Assembly: GCF_000612625.1 (NCBI RefSeq)
Contig: NZ_CCAS010000015.1
Span: 21,875-85,874 of the forward strand
DNA length: 64,000 nt
Direction: 5' to 3'
Source: Neobacillus jeddahensis
GTDB taxonomy: Bacteria; Bacillota; Bacilli; Bacillales; Cytobacillaceae
Shown here: positions 8,767-17,787 of the stretch, one piece after another
How positions within the stretch are numbered: position 1 is the stretch's first letter
Layout of the letters: every line of letters starts with the position of its first letter
The notes under the pieces: generated by a model
Seen by the model: only the letters and a program-made list of their open reading frames with translations
Databases searched by the model: none
What the model was told of the DNA's origin: nothing
Made by a program: the position numbers and the translations under genes

Positions 8767-8800
8767 GGCTGGCAGAAGGAATCTGTCAGTCTCTTTTTTT
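8767..8800 (+). terminator. Terminator after prkA
   Basis: GGCTGGCAGA (8767-8776) pairs with TCTGTCAGTC (8782-8791) with wobbles, followed by a T-run. The rest of the gap to yhbH (8801-9042) shows no gene; it probably holds the yhbH promoter, but no site could be assigned. Confidence 0.8.
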
Positions 8801-9042
8801 CCAATAGGAAAGTATGCGGGCACATTAAGTATTTCTAATCCGGACAGTCTCACTACTTTTGGGTTGTCCAAATCATAGGCAAAAGCCTAATTGTCAAAAT
8901 TATTTGTAAATTATTCGCGAATGCTGCATAGGATAAAGTAATCCATCTTTTAGGTTTATTTTTACACTCGCGTTATAGTATGTAAATCTTAAAAAATGTG
9001 TGCAGTATGGATGTAAAAAAATTTCATAAGGAGGGGTATATA

Positions 9043-10209
9043 ATGTCTGACGATAACCATCAATTTGTGATTTCTAGAGAAGATTGGTCCCTCCACCGTA
9101 AAGGCCACGATGATCAGCAGCGGCATCAAGAAAAAGTCCAGGAGGCGATTCGAAACAATCTTCCTGACTTAATTACAGAAGAGAGCATTATCATGTCTAA
9201 TGGTCGAGATGTAGTGAAAATTCCAATCCGTTCATTAGACGAATATAAAATTCGCTATAATTATGACAAAAACAAACACGTGGGCCAAGGGGACGGTGAC
9301 AGTCAAGTCGGTGATGTAGTAGCACGTGATGGATCCAGTGCACAAAAAGGACCTGGTAAAGGGCAAGGCGCAGGTGATCAAGCAGGTGAAGATTACTTTG
9401 AAGCAGAAGTTTCTTTAATGGAGCTTGAAGAAGCCTTGTTTAAACAACTAGAGCTGCCTAATTTAAAGAAAAAAGAAGAACCAGAACATCTAATCGAAAA
9501 TATTGAGTTCAACGATATTCGGAAAACAGGCTTAATGGGGAATATTGATAAGAAACGAACGATGATGTCTGCTTTTAAACGAAATGCGATGAGTGGTAAG
9601 CCAGCCTTTCACCCGATTTACAAGGATGATTTGAAATTTAAGACCTGGAATGAAGTGATTAAACCAGATTCTAAAGCGGTCGTCATTGCGATGATGGATA
9701 CAAGTGGGTCAATGGGAATATGGGAAAAGTATATGGCACGTAGCTTTTTCTTCTGGATGACTCGTTTTTTACGAACGAAATATGAAACAGTTGAAATTGA
9801 GTTTATCGCTCATCATACGGAAGCAAAGGTTGTTTCGGAAGAGGATTTCTTCTCGAAAGGAGAAAGCGGTGGAACGATTTGTTCATCCGCATACCGCAAA
9901 GCCCTGGAGATCATTGATTCTAAGTATAATCCACGAAAGTTCAACATCTATCCATTCCATTTTTCAGACGGTGACAATCTCACATCGGATAACGCCCGCT
10001 GTGTGAAGCTTGTAGAAGAACTAATGAAGTTGTCTAACATGTTCGGGTACGGAGAGGTGAATCAGTACAATCGTCATTCCACATTAATGTCAGCATACAA
10101 GAACATTAAGGATGAGCAGTTCCGATATTTTATCCTAAAGCAAAAAGCAGATGTATTCCACGCAATGAAGAGCTTTTTCCAAGCAGAAGAATCAAAATTG
10201 TATGCATAA
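9043..10209 (+). CDS. yhbH: Sporulation protein YhbH (DUF444 family)
   Basis: A 388-residue DUF444 protein with a von Willebrand A-like fold: the metal-site motif MMDTSGSMG puts the DxSxS residues at 219-223, and [13 protein letters not shown] and PFHFSDGDN are further family marks. Residues about 95-130 form a Gly/Asp/Gln-rich low-complexity linker. AAGGAGGGG 7 nt before the ATG sets the start at 9043. YhbH works with PrkA in the conserved YeaG/YeaH-type pair; B. subtilis yhbH is expressed in sporulation. A terminator follows directly. Confidence 0.93.
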   Translation: MSDDNHQFVISREDWSLHRKGHDDQQRHQEKVQEAIRNNLPDLITEESIIMSNGRDVVKIPIRSLDEYKIRYNYDKNKHVGQGDGDSQVGDVVARDGSSAQKGPGKGQGAGDQAGEDYFEAEVSLMELEEALFKQLELPNLKKKEEPEHLIENIEFNDIRKTGLMGNIDKKRTMMSAFKRNAMSGKPAFHPIYKDDLKFKTWNEVIKPDSKAVVIAMMDTSGSMGIWEKYMARSFFFWMTRFLRTKYETVEIEFIAHHTEAKVVSEEDFFSKGESGGTICSSAYRKALEIIDSKYNPRKFNIYPFHFSDGDNLTSDNARCVKLVEELMKLSNMFGYGEVNQYNRHSTLMSAYKNIKDEQFRYFILKQKADVFHAMKSFFQAEESKLYA

Positions 10210-10213
10210 AAAG

Positions 10214-10246
10214 ATCGACAGGACGATGTGCCTGTCGATTTTTTTA
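10214..10246 (+). terminator. Terminator after yhbH
   Basis: ATCGACAGG (10214-10222) and CCTGTCGAT (10231-10239) form a perfect 9-bp stem followed by seven T residues. Confidence 0.92.
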
Positions 10247-10274
10247 TGGCCAGGGTTCATTGACAAGTAAATAT

Positions 10275-10290
10275 AGATGTCTATACCAAT
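10275..10290. promoter_or_regulatory. NagR-type (dre) operator, distal
   Basis: AGATGTCTATACCAAT is an inverted match to the GntR/HutC-family dre sites bound by NagR (YvoA), whose core is ATTGGTATAGA. It lies about 155 nt upstream of nagA, in the opposite orientation to the proximal site. Confidence 0.6.
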
Positions 10291-10377
10291 ATCCGGACCC
10301 GTCTATATGCTAAAGTCAATTCATTAGTTATGTGGATAAAAAGTGAATTTTTTTTGTATACCATTTAGAAACATCAA

Positions 10378-10395
10378 ATTGGTATAGACAACTAG
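10378..10395 (+). promoter_or_regulatory. NagR-type (dre) operator, proximal
   Basis: ATTGGTATAGACAACTAG closely resembles the dre operator described for NagR upstream of nagAB in B. subtilis. It sits 50 nt before the nagA start, where it could block the promoter. A half-site, TATACCAT, lies at about 10357. Regulation by the product of the gene at 12539 is inference. Confidence 0.7.
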
Positions 10396-10445
10396 AACTT
10401 GGTGATGCTAAACTAAAGCTATAACCTGAAAGGAAGTTTTTAAAA

Positions 10446-11639
10446 ATGACTCCAAAGGATACTTCTATTTTACTTAAAGGAATTCGAATTTATTCAGAAG
10501 ACCATGTGATTGAAAATGGATATATAAAAATAATGAATCAAAAAATAGCTGAACTTGGCTCATTAGCGGAACCTGTTAATGAAGATGGGGTTGAGGTAAT
10601 AGAAGTTCCAAGTCAATTTCATGCGGTTCCCGGTTTTATTGATGTTCATATTCATGGCGTTAATGGTGCAGACACAATGGACGGAACAAAGGATGCATTG
10701 GATACAATGGTTACGGCATTGCCTAGAGAAGGAACGACGAGTTTTTTAGCGACAACTATGACCCAAGATGGTAAACAAATTGAAAAAGCACTCGTCAATG
10801 CTGGAGAATATATCGAAACACAGGCTTCCGAAGGGAAAGCAGAGGTACTAGGGCTTCATCTTGAGGGGCCGTTTGTGAACGCAAATAAAGCAGGAGCACA
10901 GCCCGTTCAGCATATTATTGATCCAGATCTGGCCTTATTTAAAGAGTGGAAAAAGCTGTCCAAAGGAAAGATTAAACTTGTCACCTTAGCACCAGAACGG
11001 CCAGGTGGACTTGAAATGATTCACTATTTAAAGGAAAACGGCATCGTTGCCTCCATTGGTCATACAGATGCCACTTATGAAGAAGTAAATGATGCCATTG
11101 TTGCAGGGGCAAATCATGTCACTCATCTTTTTAATCAAATGAGAGGACTGCACCATCGTGAACCAGGAGTTGTGGGGGCCGCCTTTTTACGTAAAGAATT
11201 AACAGCGGAAATCATAGTGGACGGCGTCCATGTTCACCCAGAGATGGTCAATCTTGCTTTCAAAACGAAGCAGAGTGAAGGATTAATATTAATAACCGAT
11301 TCAATGCGGGCAAAGTGTTTGAAGAATGGCATGTATGAACTCGGTGGACAAGAGGTAATTGTTCAAGATGGAAAAGCAGTTCTAGCTGATGGGACTCTTG
11401 CTGGGAGTATTTTAAAATTAGGGCATGCAGTAAAAAATATATTAGCCTATACCGGATGTTCACTAGCGGAAGCCATCGTCATGGCGTCAGTCAATCCAGC
11501 CAAACAGTTAAATGTTTATGATAGGAAGGGCAGCATAGCAGTTGGTAAGGACGCAGACATCGTCATCCTTGATGATAATATGGATGTTTTTATGACATTT
11601 TGCCGGGGAACACTAGCTTATAAACGGGAGGAAAAATAA
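10446..11639 (+). CDS. nagA: N-acetylglucosamine-6-phosphate deacetylase NagA
   Basis: NagA removes acetate from GlcNAc-6-phosphate in the cytoplasm, the first step after uptake. The 397-residue amidohydrolase shows the metal motif DVHIHG, HLEGPFVN, GHTDATYE, HLFNQMRGLHHREPG and the catalytic Asp in ITDSMRA, in order. The length fits the family (about 390). AAAGGAAG lies 9 nt before the ATG. The stop codon is one base from the nagB start, so the two form a tight operon controlled by the dre-like sites upstream. Confidence 0.95.
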   Translation: MTPKDTSILLKGIRIYSEDHVIENGYIKIMNQKIAELGSLAEPVNEDGVEVIEVPSQFHAVPGFIDVHIHGVNGADTMDGTKDALDTMVTALPREGTTSFLATTMTQDGKQIEKALVNAGEYIETQASEGKAEVLGLHLEGPFVNANKAGAQPVQHIIDPDLALFKEWKKLSKGKIKLVTLAPERPGGLEMIHYLKENGIVASIGHTDATYEEVNDAIVAGANHVTHLFNQMRGLHHREPGVVGAAFLRKELTAEIIVDGVHVHPEMVNLAFKTKQSEGLILITDSMRAKCLKNGMYELGGQEVIVQDGKAVLADGTLAGSILKLGHAVKNILAYTGCSLAEAIVMASVNPAKQLNVYDRKGSIAVGKDADIVILDDNMDVFMTFCRGTLAYKREEK

Positions 11640-11640
11640 T

Positions 11641-12378
11641 ATGAATATTATTGAAGTAAAAGATTACGCAGAAATGAGCCAAAAGGCCGCCGAATATATC
11701 ATTGAAAAAGTTTGTAAAAGTCCAACACTGAATATGGGCCTTGCCACTGGTGGAACGCCAATTGGAACGTATGAAAATTTAATCGCGGATTTCAAAAAGA
11801 ACAGTACCTCCTATCGAGACGTAACAACCTTTAACTTAGATGAGTATGTTGGACTTTCCGGTGATAATGAGAATAGCTATCGCTATTTCATGGATGATCA
11901 CTTTTTTAATCATATTGATATTAAGAAAGATAATACGAATGTCCCATGTGGAGATGGTAACGATTTAGAAGAGGAATGCAGTCGCTATGAGCAATTAATT
12001 GCTAAACACGGTGGAATCGATCTTCAAGTTCTAGGCATTGGCAGCAACGGCCATATAGGTTTCAATGAACCAGGAACATCCTTTAACACGAAAACCCATG
12101 TAATTGATTTAGCACCGTCTACGATTAAAGCTAATGCCAGGTTTTTTAATCGAGTAGAGGACGTGCCTACAAAGGCGATTACAATGGGAATAGCAACGAT
12201 CATGAAAAGTAAAGAAATTCTTCTTCTCGTGTCTGGTGCCAGTAAAAAAGAGGCAATGAGCAAGCTTTTAACAGAAAATGTATCGGAAAGTTTTCCTGCA
12301 TCCGTGTTGAAAAATCATCCATGTGTTACAATTATTGCGGATAAAGCAGCCGTTTCAGGGTTAAAGATACACAGTTAA
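11641..12378 (+). CDS. nagB: Glucosamine-6-phosphate deaminase NagB
   Basis: NagB converts glucosamine-6-phosphate to fructose-6-phosphate and ammonia, feeding glycolysis. The 245-residue protein keeps the sugar-phosphate loop ATGGTPIGTY, the catalytic NLDEYVGL region and GIGSNGHIGFNEPG. The length matches the short Bacillus form, which lacks the C-terminal allosteric extension of the E. coli enzyme. GGGAGG precedes the ATG, inside the end of nagA. Confidence 0.95.
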   Translation: MNIIEVKDYAEMSQKAAEYIIEKVCKSPTLNMGLATGGTPIGTYENLIADFKKNSTSYRDVTTFNLDEYVGLSGDNENSYRYFMDDHFFNHIDIKKDNTNVPCGDGNDLEEECSRYEQLIAKHGGIDLQVLGIGSNGHIGFNEPGTSFNTKTHVIDLAPSTIKANARFFNRVEDVPTKAITMGIATIMKSKEILLLVSGASKKEAMSKLLTENVSESFPASVLKNHPCVTIIADKAAVSGLKIHS

Positions 12379-12448
12379 TATACTTAAAGTACTATTAATT
12401 ATTTTTATGAAAGCTATATAAATGCTCATTGTTGATTTTTGCTTACTA

Positions 12449-12470
12449 GTTGATTGGGGCGGAAATCAAC
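12449..12470. repeat. Collapsed copy of the 128-bp repeat found at 60737-60864
   Basis: Twenty-two bases read GTTGATT, then GGGGCGGAA, then ATCAAC, preceded by ACTA. The full repeat at 60737-60864 (reverse strand) begins ACTAGTTGATTGGAGCGGAA and ends GGAGCGGAAATCAAC. The copy here is exactly those two ends joined at their shared nonamer, with one A-to-G change, and the interior missing. It lies between nagB and nagR. Confidence 0.6.
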
Positions 12471-12538
12471 AGGCATTTTAACAAAACCTTATGAAGCCTG
12501 AATGGGTCCAGTTTAATGAGAAGGGTGAAAAAAGGAGA

Positions 12539-13261
12539 ATGATAAACAAAAATTCCCCCATTCCACTTTACTATCAGCTTGAAGAGCATATAAAAGAGTT
12601 AATTGAAGAGGGTGTGTTAAAGCCTGGTGATGCACTTCCTCCAGAAAGAGAGTATGCCGAAAAGTATCAAATTAGCCGAATGACAGTCAGGCAGGCCTTT
12701 ACCGAGCTCGTGAACGCTGGTTTTTTGTATCGGTTGCAAGGGAAGGGGACCTTTGTTGCCGAGCGGAAGATTGAACAGCCGCTACAAGGACTAACTAGCT
12801 TTACGGAAGATATGAAAGCAAGAGGACTCACACCAGGAAGCCAGCTGATTAACTTTGAAATTATTCCAGCTTCCAATCAGGTTGCTGGCCAACTGAAAAT
12901 TCCAGAGTATGGTCCTGTTTATGAAATTACCCGGATTCGTATGGCAGACGATGTCCCAATGGCATTGGAAAAAAATTATATTTCGGCAAATCTCATCAAG
13001 GGTCTTACAGAAGAAATCGTGAATCATTCTCTTTATGCCTATGTCGAAGGGAAATTAAATTTAACTATTGATAGTGCTTCACAGCTTATTGAGTCTGCAA
13101 TTGCCAGTCAAAATGAAGCGAAATTGTTACACATTGCAAAAGGGGCGCCAGTCATGCTAATTCAAAGAAATACCTATCTTCATGATGGTACTCCTGTTGA
13201 ATTTGTTAAATCTGTTTATCGTGCAGATCGATATAAATTTATGATACACATGAAACGATAA
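12539..13261 (+). CDS. nagR: GntR/HutC-family regulator NagR (YvoA-like)
   Basis: A 240-residue repressor: an N-terminal winged helix-turn-helix of the GntR type (ISRMTVRQAFTELVNAGFLYR, about 35-60, split here for reading as ISRMTVRQAF plus TELVNAGFLYR) and a C-terminal UTRA ligand domain ending in VKSVYRADRYKF. By family it binds dre operators and is released by amino-sugar phosphates. The start MINKNSPIP at 12539 matches the N terminus of B. subtilis YvoA; the longer in-frame start is not supported. The SD-like GGAG is very close to this ATG, with AAGGGTGA further up as a possible alternative. nagAB is the obvious target. Confidence 0.9.
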   Translation: MINKNSPIPLYYQLEEHIKELIEEGVLKPGDALPPEREYAEKYQISRMTVRQAFTELVNAGFLYRLQGKGTFVAERKIEQPLQGLTSFTEDMKARGLTPGSQLINFEIIPASNQVAGQLKIPEYGPVYEITRIRMADDVPMALEKNYISANLIKGLTEEIVNHSLYAYVEGKLNLTIDSASQLIESAIASQNEAKLLHIAKGAPVMLIQRNTYLHDGTPVEFVKSVYRADRYKFMIHMKR

Positions 13262-13270
13262 ATTTTATCA

Positions 13271-13310
13271 AAAAGCCAAATAGGTGCGCTCGCATCTATT
13301 TGGCTTTTTT
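13271..13310 (+). terminator. Terminator after nagR
   Basis: AAAAGCCAAATAGGTGCG pairs with CGCATCTATTTGGCTTTT and is followed by T residues. Confidence 0.92.
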
Positions 13311-13426
13311 AGCATTCATACGCATTCTTTATGTTTCACCTACAGACGTTTATTACCATTAATACTTTCCTTGAAAAAATCAAAAATAAGAAGGCAAGAA
13401 AATTTTCTTCAAAGGGGGTATTTCAA

Positions 13427-14362
13427 TTGATAAAAAAAACCATGGGAATCCTATTAACGGGATTTTTAACGATGGGGTTAGCGGCATGTAATAACAATGA
13501 CAGCAATGACGTTAATGATCAGACGACAAATCGGGTAGGAATGAATACAAATAATAACGATAACGATTTTGTAAATGTTCGGAATGGTCGAGATGATGGA
13601 ATTGATCATAATGGACCATTAACTGAGGATTACACCAATCGTGACAATAATGATAGTGATTGGGATCGGAACATGTTTGATAATACGAATAAAGTCAAAC
13701 GGAATAACGATGACATGATTTCTGCTTACCAAACAAACTTGAATAGCAGTCAGTATCCACATACACGGGCAGTAGTCATCCGCGATGCAAAATATCAATT
13801 TATTCGCATCGATCCTAGAAGTGGAGCCATCCAACAAGGACAGCCGAATACACAGGCGCAAATTCAAAATCCTAAAGCTATAGCACCGGCACCAGTTCCA
13901 AAGCAAACACAGCCGGCGCCAAAACAGACGCCCCCAACGACTCCAAAGACAACAACACAAACTCCAGCATCAACAGCTGGAAACGTTAGTCAATACGTTC
14001 AACAAGTGATTGACTTAACGAATGCCCAAAGAAGTAAAAATGGTCTGCCAGCTTTAAAGGCCGATTCACAATTAAATGGTGTAGCTCAGAAGAAGTCAGT
14101 GGATATGCAGCAAAATAATTATTTTTCTCATACGAGCCCGACCTATGGTTCCCCATTTGACATGATGAGAGATTTTGGAGTGACCTACAAATCTGCTGGT
14201 GAGAATATCGCACAAGGGCAACGGACACCGCAGGAAGTTGTTACAGCATGGATGAACAGTGAAGGGCATCGCAAAAATATTTTAAGCGCAAATTTCACTC
14301 ATATTGGCGTGGGATTTGAAGACTCCGGCAAACATTGGACGCAAATGTTTATTGGGAAATAA
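13427..14362 (+). CDS. CAP/SCP-domain lipoprotein (YkwD-like)
   Basis: An exported 311-residue protein. The signal peptide ends in a lipobox, MGLAAC, so it is probably a lipoprotein on the outer face of the membrane. An Asn/Asp-rich segment (about 25-90) and a Pro/Thr/Gln linker (about 140-185) lead to a C-terminal CAP domain (about 190-311) with family marks GLPALKADSQLN, SAGENIAQG and WMNSEGHRKNIL. The start is taken as TTG at 13427, 7 nt after AAAGGGGGT; an upstream ATG in frame would bury the signal peptide. Related proteins occur in Bacillus envelopes and spores; the function is unknown. Confidence 0.85.
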   Translation: MIKKTMGILLTGFLTMGLAACNNNDSNDVNDQTTNRVGMNTNNNDNDFVNVRNGRDDGIDHNGPLTEDYTNRDNNDSDWDRNMFDNTNKVKRNNDDMISAYQTNLNSSQYPHTRAVVIRDAKYQFIRIDPRSGAIQQGQPNTQAQIQNPKAIAPAPVPKQTQPAPKQTPPTTPKTTTQTPASTAGNVSQYVQQVIDLTNAQRSKNGLPALKADSQLNGVAQKKSVDMQQNNYFSHTSPTYGSPFDMMRDFGVTYKSAGENIAQGQRTPQEVVTAWMNSEGHRKNILSANFTHIGVGFEDSGKHWTQMFIGK

Positions 14363-14393
14363 TAGTATTAGTTAACTCGAAGGGATCTTTTTC

Positions 14394-14433
14394 AATGAAA
14401 AAAAACCGGTAGCAGCTTAGGCTCTACCGGTTT
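14394..14433. terminator. Terminator shared by the CAP gene and the convergent kinase
   Basis: AAACCGGTAG (14403-14412) and CTACCGGTTT (14424-14433) pair perfectly. The A-run before the first arm gives a strong T-run on the minus strand. The stem overlaps the last codons of the kinase gene. Confidence 0.8.
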
Positions 14434-15691
14434 GTTCATTCATTAGAATGGAAGGAATTGTAGGGAATTCAAAAAGAAAGGTTGTTCCTTTTTCCATTTC
14501 ACTTTCAACGCTGATTGAACCATCCATTGCACGGACGATGCTATAAACGACCATCATCCCTAAGCCGGTCCCATTTTTTCCTTTAGTGGAATAAAAGGGT
14601 TCTCCTAAGCGCTCCAGTTGTTTGCTACTCATACCTACCCCTGTATCTTTCACCTTAATCGTTACATAACTTTGGCTAAATTCAGTAGAAATGCTTAGAT
14701 ATCCGCCATTAGGCATGGATTCAATCGCATTTTTGAGGACATTTACAAAGCACTGGCGAAATTTTTGACCGTCTCCTTTAATAAAACCTATAACAGAAAA
14801 ATCAGTGATTATCTCAACTGAATTTTGATTGGCTAATGGTTGTAGGATATTGATAATTTGGCGGAGTTCACTTTTTACATTCAATTCTTCAAACTGCTCT
14901 AAAGAAGGCTTAGCAAATGTCAAATAATCTTGTATGACCCGTTCAGCAGAGAATAATTCCTCTTTTACGATGGATAAGTATTCTCTTCTTTTATGCCTTG
15001 AAAGGTAATCATCCTCGAGAAGCTGGACAAAGCCACTAGCAGCCGTAAGTGGATTTCTAATTTCATGTGAGATCGCAGCCCCCATTTGTTCGACGGCTTT
15101 AAGTTTCTCGGCTTTAATCAGTTGTTGTTGCATTTCATTAATCTTTCTTACAAATTCAATTCCATAGGAAATGATCCCGATACCAAGCGATGGGATGACA
15201 AGGTAGGCAAACCAAGCATCGAATAAGTTGGCATGGGTATTAGCAAAAGTCATTCCGATGACTGTCAGCACCCCGAGGCACATCCCTATACATACAGTAA
15301 CGAGGATCCGCCGAACAGGGACTTGTTTCAAAAACCAAGGATATAATTTCCAAAGAATAATGGAAAGCGGTAGATAAAGGATAATGGTTTGATAGAAACC
15401 CAAATGTAACCCGTAAAAGGAACGTAGGATGATCAGGGCTACAACTAGTATGGGACCTATTCCAACATAAAGTCCACCGAGCACGATTGGAATAAGCCGT
15501 AAATCATACCTGACGGATGGGATGGGATTATAAGAAAATTGAATACAAAGCCATAAAATGACGATAAACAAGCATGTAATTCCAAATCTAGATAGGGAAA
15601 ATTGTTGCCTTTTCTCAAGAATAATTAAACAAATGAATAAGACAATAATTAATAAGGAGAGATTTAAGAAAAGGTGTTGCGTAATTTCCAT
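14417..15691 (-). CDS. Membrane sensor histidine kinase (KinB-like, 5TM sensor)
   Basis: The N-terminal 180 residues hold about six membrane helices with the marks of the 5TMR/LYT sensor (VRYDLRLIPIVLGGLYVG). The kinase core has ISHEIRNPL with its active His near residue 209, an N box (NVLKNAIESM) and the G boxes (DTGVGMS, GTGLGMMVV). The HEIRNPLTAASGFVQLL segment resembles the phosphorelay kinases of sporulation such as KinB. No response regulator is adjacent, which also fits a Spo0F-type relay; this is inference. The start at 15691 follows GGTGA; an ATG four codons earlier lacks a site. Confidence 0.85.
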   Translation of the reverse strand: MEITQHLFLNLSLLIIVLFICLIILEKRQQFSLSRFGITCLFIVILWLCIQFSYNPIPSVRYDLRLIPIVLGGLYVGIGPILVVALIILRSFYGLHLGFYQTIILYLPLSIILWKLYPWFLKQVPVRRILVTVCIGMCLGVLTVIGMTFANTHANLFDAWFAYLVIPSLGIGIISYGIEFVRKINEMQQQLIKAEKLKAVEQMGAAISHEIRNPLTAASGFVQLLEDDYLSRHKRREYLSIVKEELFSAERVIQDYLTFAKPSLEQFEELNVKSELRQIINILQPLANQNSVEIITDFSVIGFIKGDGQKFRQCFVNVLKNAIESMPNGGYLSISTEFSQSYVTIKVKDTGVGMSSKQLERLGEPFYSTKGKNGTGLGMMVVYSIVRAMDGSISVESEMEKGTTFLFEFPTIPSILMNEQTGRA

Positions 15692-15799
15692 TTTCTTCAC
15701 CATCCATAAATGCTAATAGGGAAATTTTACATTTATTTATCGAAAGTTACAAGAAAATTTGCGAAATATTTAGATAAATATCGAATTTTAGGAAAGAGT

Positions 15800-15836
15800 G
15801 GGGAAAGGTAGGATGCAAATTCATCTTCCTTTCCCC
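15800..15836. other. Hairpin between two membrane-sensor genes
   Basis: GGGGAAAGG (15800-15808) and CCTTTCCCC (15828-15836) can pair, extended inward by AGGATG/CATCTT. There is no T-run on either side, so it is not a standard terminator. It lies between the diguanylate cyclase stop and the kinase start. Confidence 0.45.
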
Positions 15837-15898
15837 CTCAAGAGTGATAGTATGAAAATTGACTTCGAGACGTGGCCAGTCCGAATCCTGTGTATTTC

Positions 15899-17404
15899 TT
15901 AGTTTGTTGAAATTGTATTTCTGCCATTTTCTTTGGATAAGTATAAGGCAGTGTCCGCCGCTTCAATTAGCTTTTCCGGTTCTGATGGTGAAGTAGGAAT
16001 CTTTGTTGCAAGTCCTATACTTAAGGTGATCTGATTGGATATTTCTGATCCTTCATGTGGAATGTGAAGTGATCGAATGGAATTTTGTAAGTGCTGTGCC
16101 ACCTTTATTCCTTCTTGCAACCCTTTGGATGTTAAAATGAGTGCAAACTCTTCACCACCATAGCGGCAAAAAGTATAATCAGAGGGAACGACGATTGCGT
16201 TATTAATGGTTTGAGCAATGGTTTGTAAGCATAGATCTCCTGCTGGATGGCCGTACGTATCATTGTATTTTTTAAAGTAATCAATATCAAACATGATCAA
16301 GGTGAGCGGTGTGTTGGTTGAATAGGCATTAACCCATTCTTTCTCAAGCGTTTCATCAAAGTATCTCCTATTGGAAATCCCTGTCAACCCATCCATATAG
16401 GATAACCGATTTAGCAGCTCGTTTGCTTCTTGTAATTTATGTTCTGTTAATTTTCGATCGGTAATATTTCTAGACACATTAATCACTCTTACTTTTCCAT
16501 CCACTTGAAACGGTACTCTTTTAAGCGTCGATTCAATCCAAACATAGTCACCCATTTTGGAAAGGTAACGATAGGTTGAATTAGCTGTCCCTTCTAACAG
16601 TGCCAGTTTGAACATTTCATTGGTTCGCTCCACATCCTCCGGGTGAATGAACATCTCCATTTTTTTTCCGAGAAGCTCAGGATATTCAAAATGAATCACT
16701 TCACTTACAGCGGGAGAAATATAAATGTACTCTGTATTTTCATTATGCATGGTAATCATATCACTGGAGTATTCAGCGATTAGCCGAAACCGTTCTTCGG
16801 TTTCTTGTAACCTGATAATATTTTGCTTTAATTCATTTTGGGCCTGATTAGATTCTGTGATAAACACAAAACAATGGTAACCAAAAAAACCACCAATTAA
16901 AGAAATAAGAAAATGTAGAGGTAAGACATGTTTGAGGATAATAAGATCATCAATTTTAATAAGGTAAATGATAGTTAATATTAGCAAGCCGCACAGATTC
17001 ATAAGAAATGCCTTTAAGGTACGAGAGCATCTTAAATTGAAGAGAACCCCACATATAATACCGATTAATAGCATGCCAATAGAAGGAATAATGGCCGATT
17101 CACTAAACCCGAATAAAACAATTCTTCCAATTGCAATAAGACCAGCAGCAATAATAGCAGGAAAAGCACCACCAAAGGCAGCTGCAATAACAATGGCTAC
17201 GTGTCGTAAATCAGCAAAACTATTGGCACTTATTTGAATTGTAAATGACATTAATATATTCCCAAGGATGCCAAAGCAAAGTCCCCAGTATAGTTTAGTC
17301 TGGAAGGAGGAATGGGAGGATAATGGTTTATCCTTAAATAATGCTCCAATAATAGAGAACGAAGCGATTAACAGTGTCGCATTTGTGATAAAATCTTTTA
17401 GCAT
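15899..17404 (-). CDS. Diguanylate cyclase with 5TM sensor and PAS domain
   Basis: A 501-residue GGDEF protein that should make cyclic di-GMP from GTP at the membrane. Helices fill about 1-190, with the 5TMR/LYT-like segment FADLRHVAIVIAAAFGG. A PAS domain (about 200-315, ending in the usual GKVRVINVSRNITDRK) follows, then a GGDEF domain with the active motif GGEEF at 416-420. The autoinhibitory RxxD site expected just before this motif is absent (PSDY at that place). AGGAGAT precedes the ATG. It shares a strand with the kinase downstream but the 200-nt gap and hairpin suggest separate transcripts. Confidence 0.9.
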   Translation of the reverse strand: MLKDFITNATLLIASFSIIGALFKDKPLSSHSSFQTKLYWGLCFGILGNILMSFTIQISANSFADLRHVAIVIAAAFGGAFPAIIAAGLIAIGRIVLFGFSESAIIPSIGMLLIGIICGVLFNLRCSRTLKAFLMNLCGLLILTIIYLIKIDDLIILKHVLPLHFLISLIGGFFGYHCFVFITESNQAQNELKQNIIRLQETEERFRLIAEYSSDMITMHNENTEYIYISPAVSEVIHFEYPELLGKKMEMFIHPEDVERTNEMFKLALLEGTANSTYRYLSKMGDYVWIESTLKRVPFQVDGKVRVINVSRNITDRKLTEHKLQEANELLNRLSYMDGLTGISNRRYFDETLEKEWVNAYSTNTPLTLIMFDIDYFKKYNDTYGHPAGDLCLQTIAQTINNAIVVPSDYTFCRYGGEEFALILTSKGLQEGIKVAQHLQNSIRSLHIPHEGSEISNQITLSIGLATKIPTSPSEPEKLIEAADTALYLSKENGRNTISTN

Positions 17405-17787
17405 GAATAATCTCCTGTATGATTAGTAGCGGCTGGCAATGTTATTTGCCAAAGTATAACAAATGAATTCAAACGGTCCTATTATACTATACCTTGATTA
17501 GCATTTCATAGAAAGAATATTTCATGTACAAGTATATCTTTACACCTTATCAAGATTTAGTTAATTCATCACCTTAATTATAAGGAAAATTTATATCGGC
17601 AATATTGCATAATGAGTGAAGTTCTTGAACATTACGTGGCTACTTTGAAAAAGGATCCTCTTCTTTTTCAAAACTTATCATTAAATAGATTGATTAAATA
17701 AGTGTTATACTTCTTTAATGGAGCAAACTATATAATAGATAGTTGCCTCATATGTAAAATGAATAAAGATAGAAAGAGGGATACGGA
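17405..17787. other. 383-nt gap before gndA with one hairpin
   Basis: No gene was found. TTTGAAAAAG (17644-17653) and CTTTTTCAAA (17663-17672) form a perfect 10-bp stem with no T-run. A TATAAT at about 17731 lies before gndA but without a convincing -35 box. The region should hold divergent promoters for the cyclase and gndA. Confidence 0.5.

Noticed and set aside
12491..12538. N-terminal extension of NagR
   Set aside because: The added residues do not belong to the GntR domain and the start at 12539 matches the known N terminus of B. subtilis YvoA.
13619..13960. Antisense open frame within the CAP lipoprotein gene
   Set aside because: A Trp/Arg/Leu-rich shadow of the Pro/Thr/Gln linker codons on the other strand.
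17644..17672. Hairpin before gndA as a terminator or riboswitch
   Set aside because: It has no T-run, no upstream gene on that strand to end, and no recognised aptamer around it.
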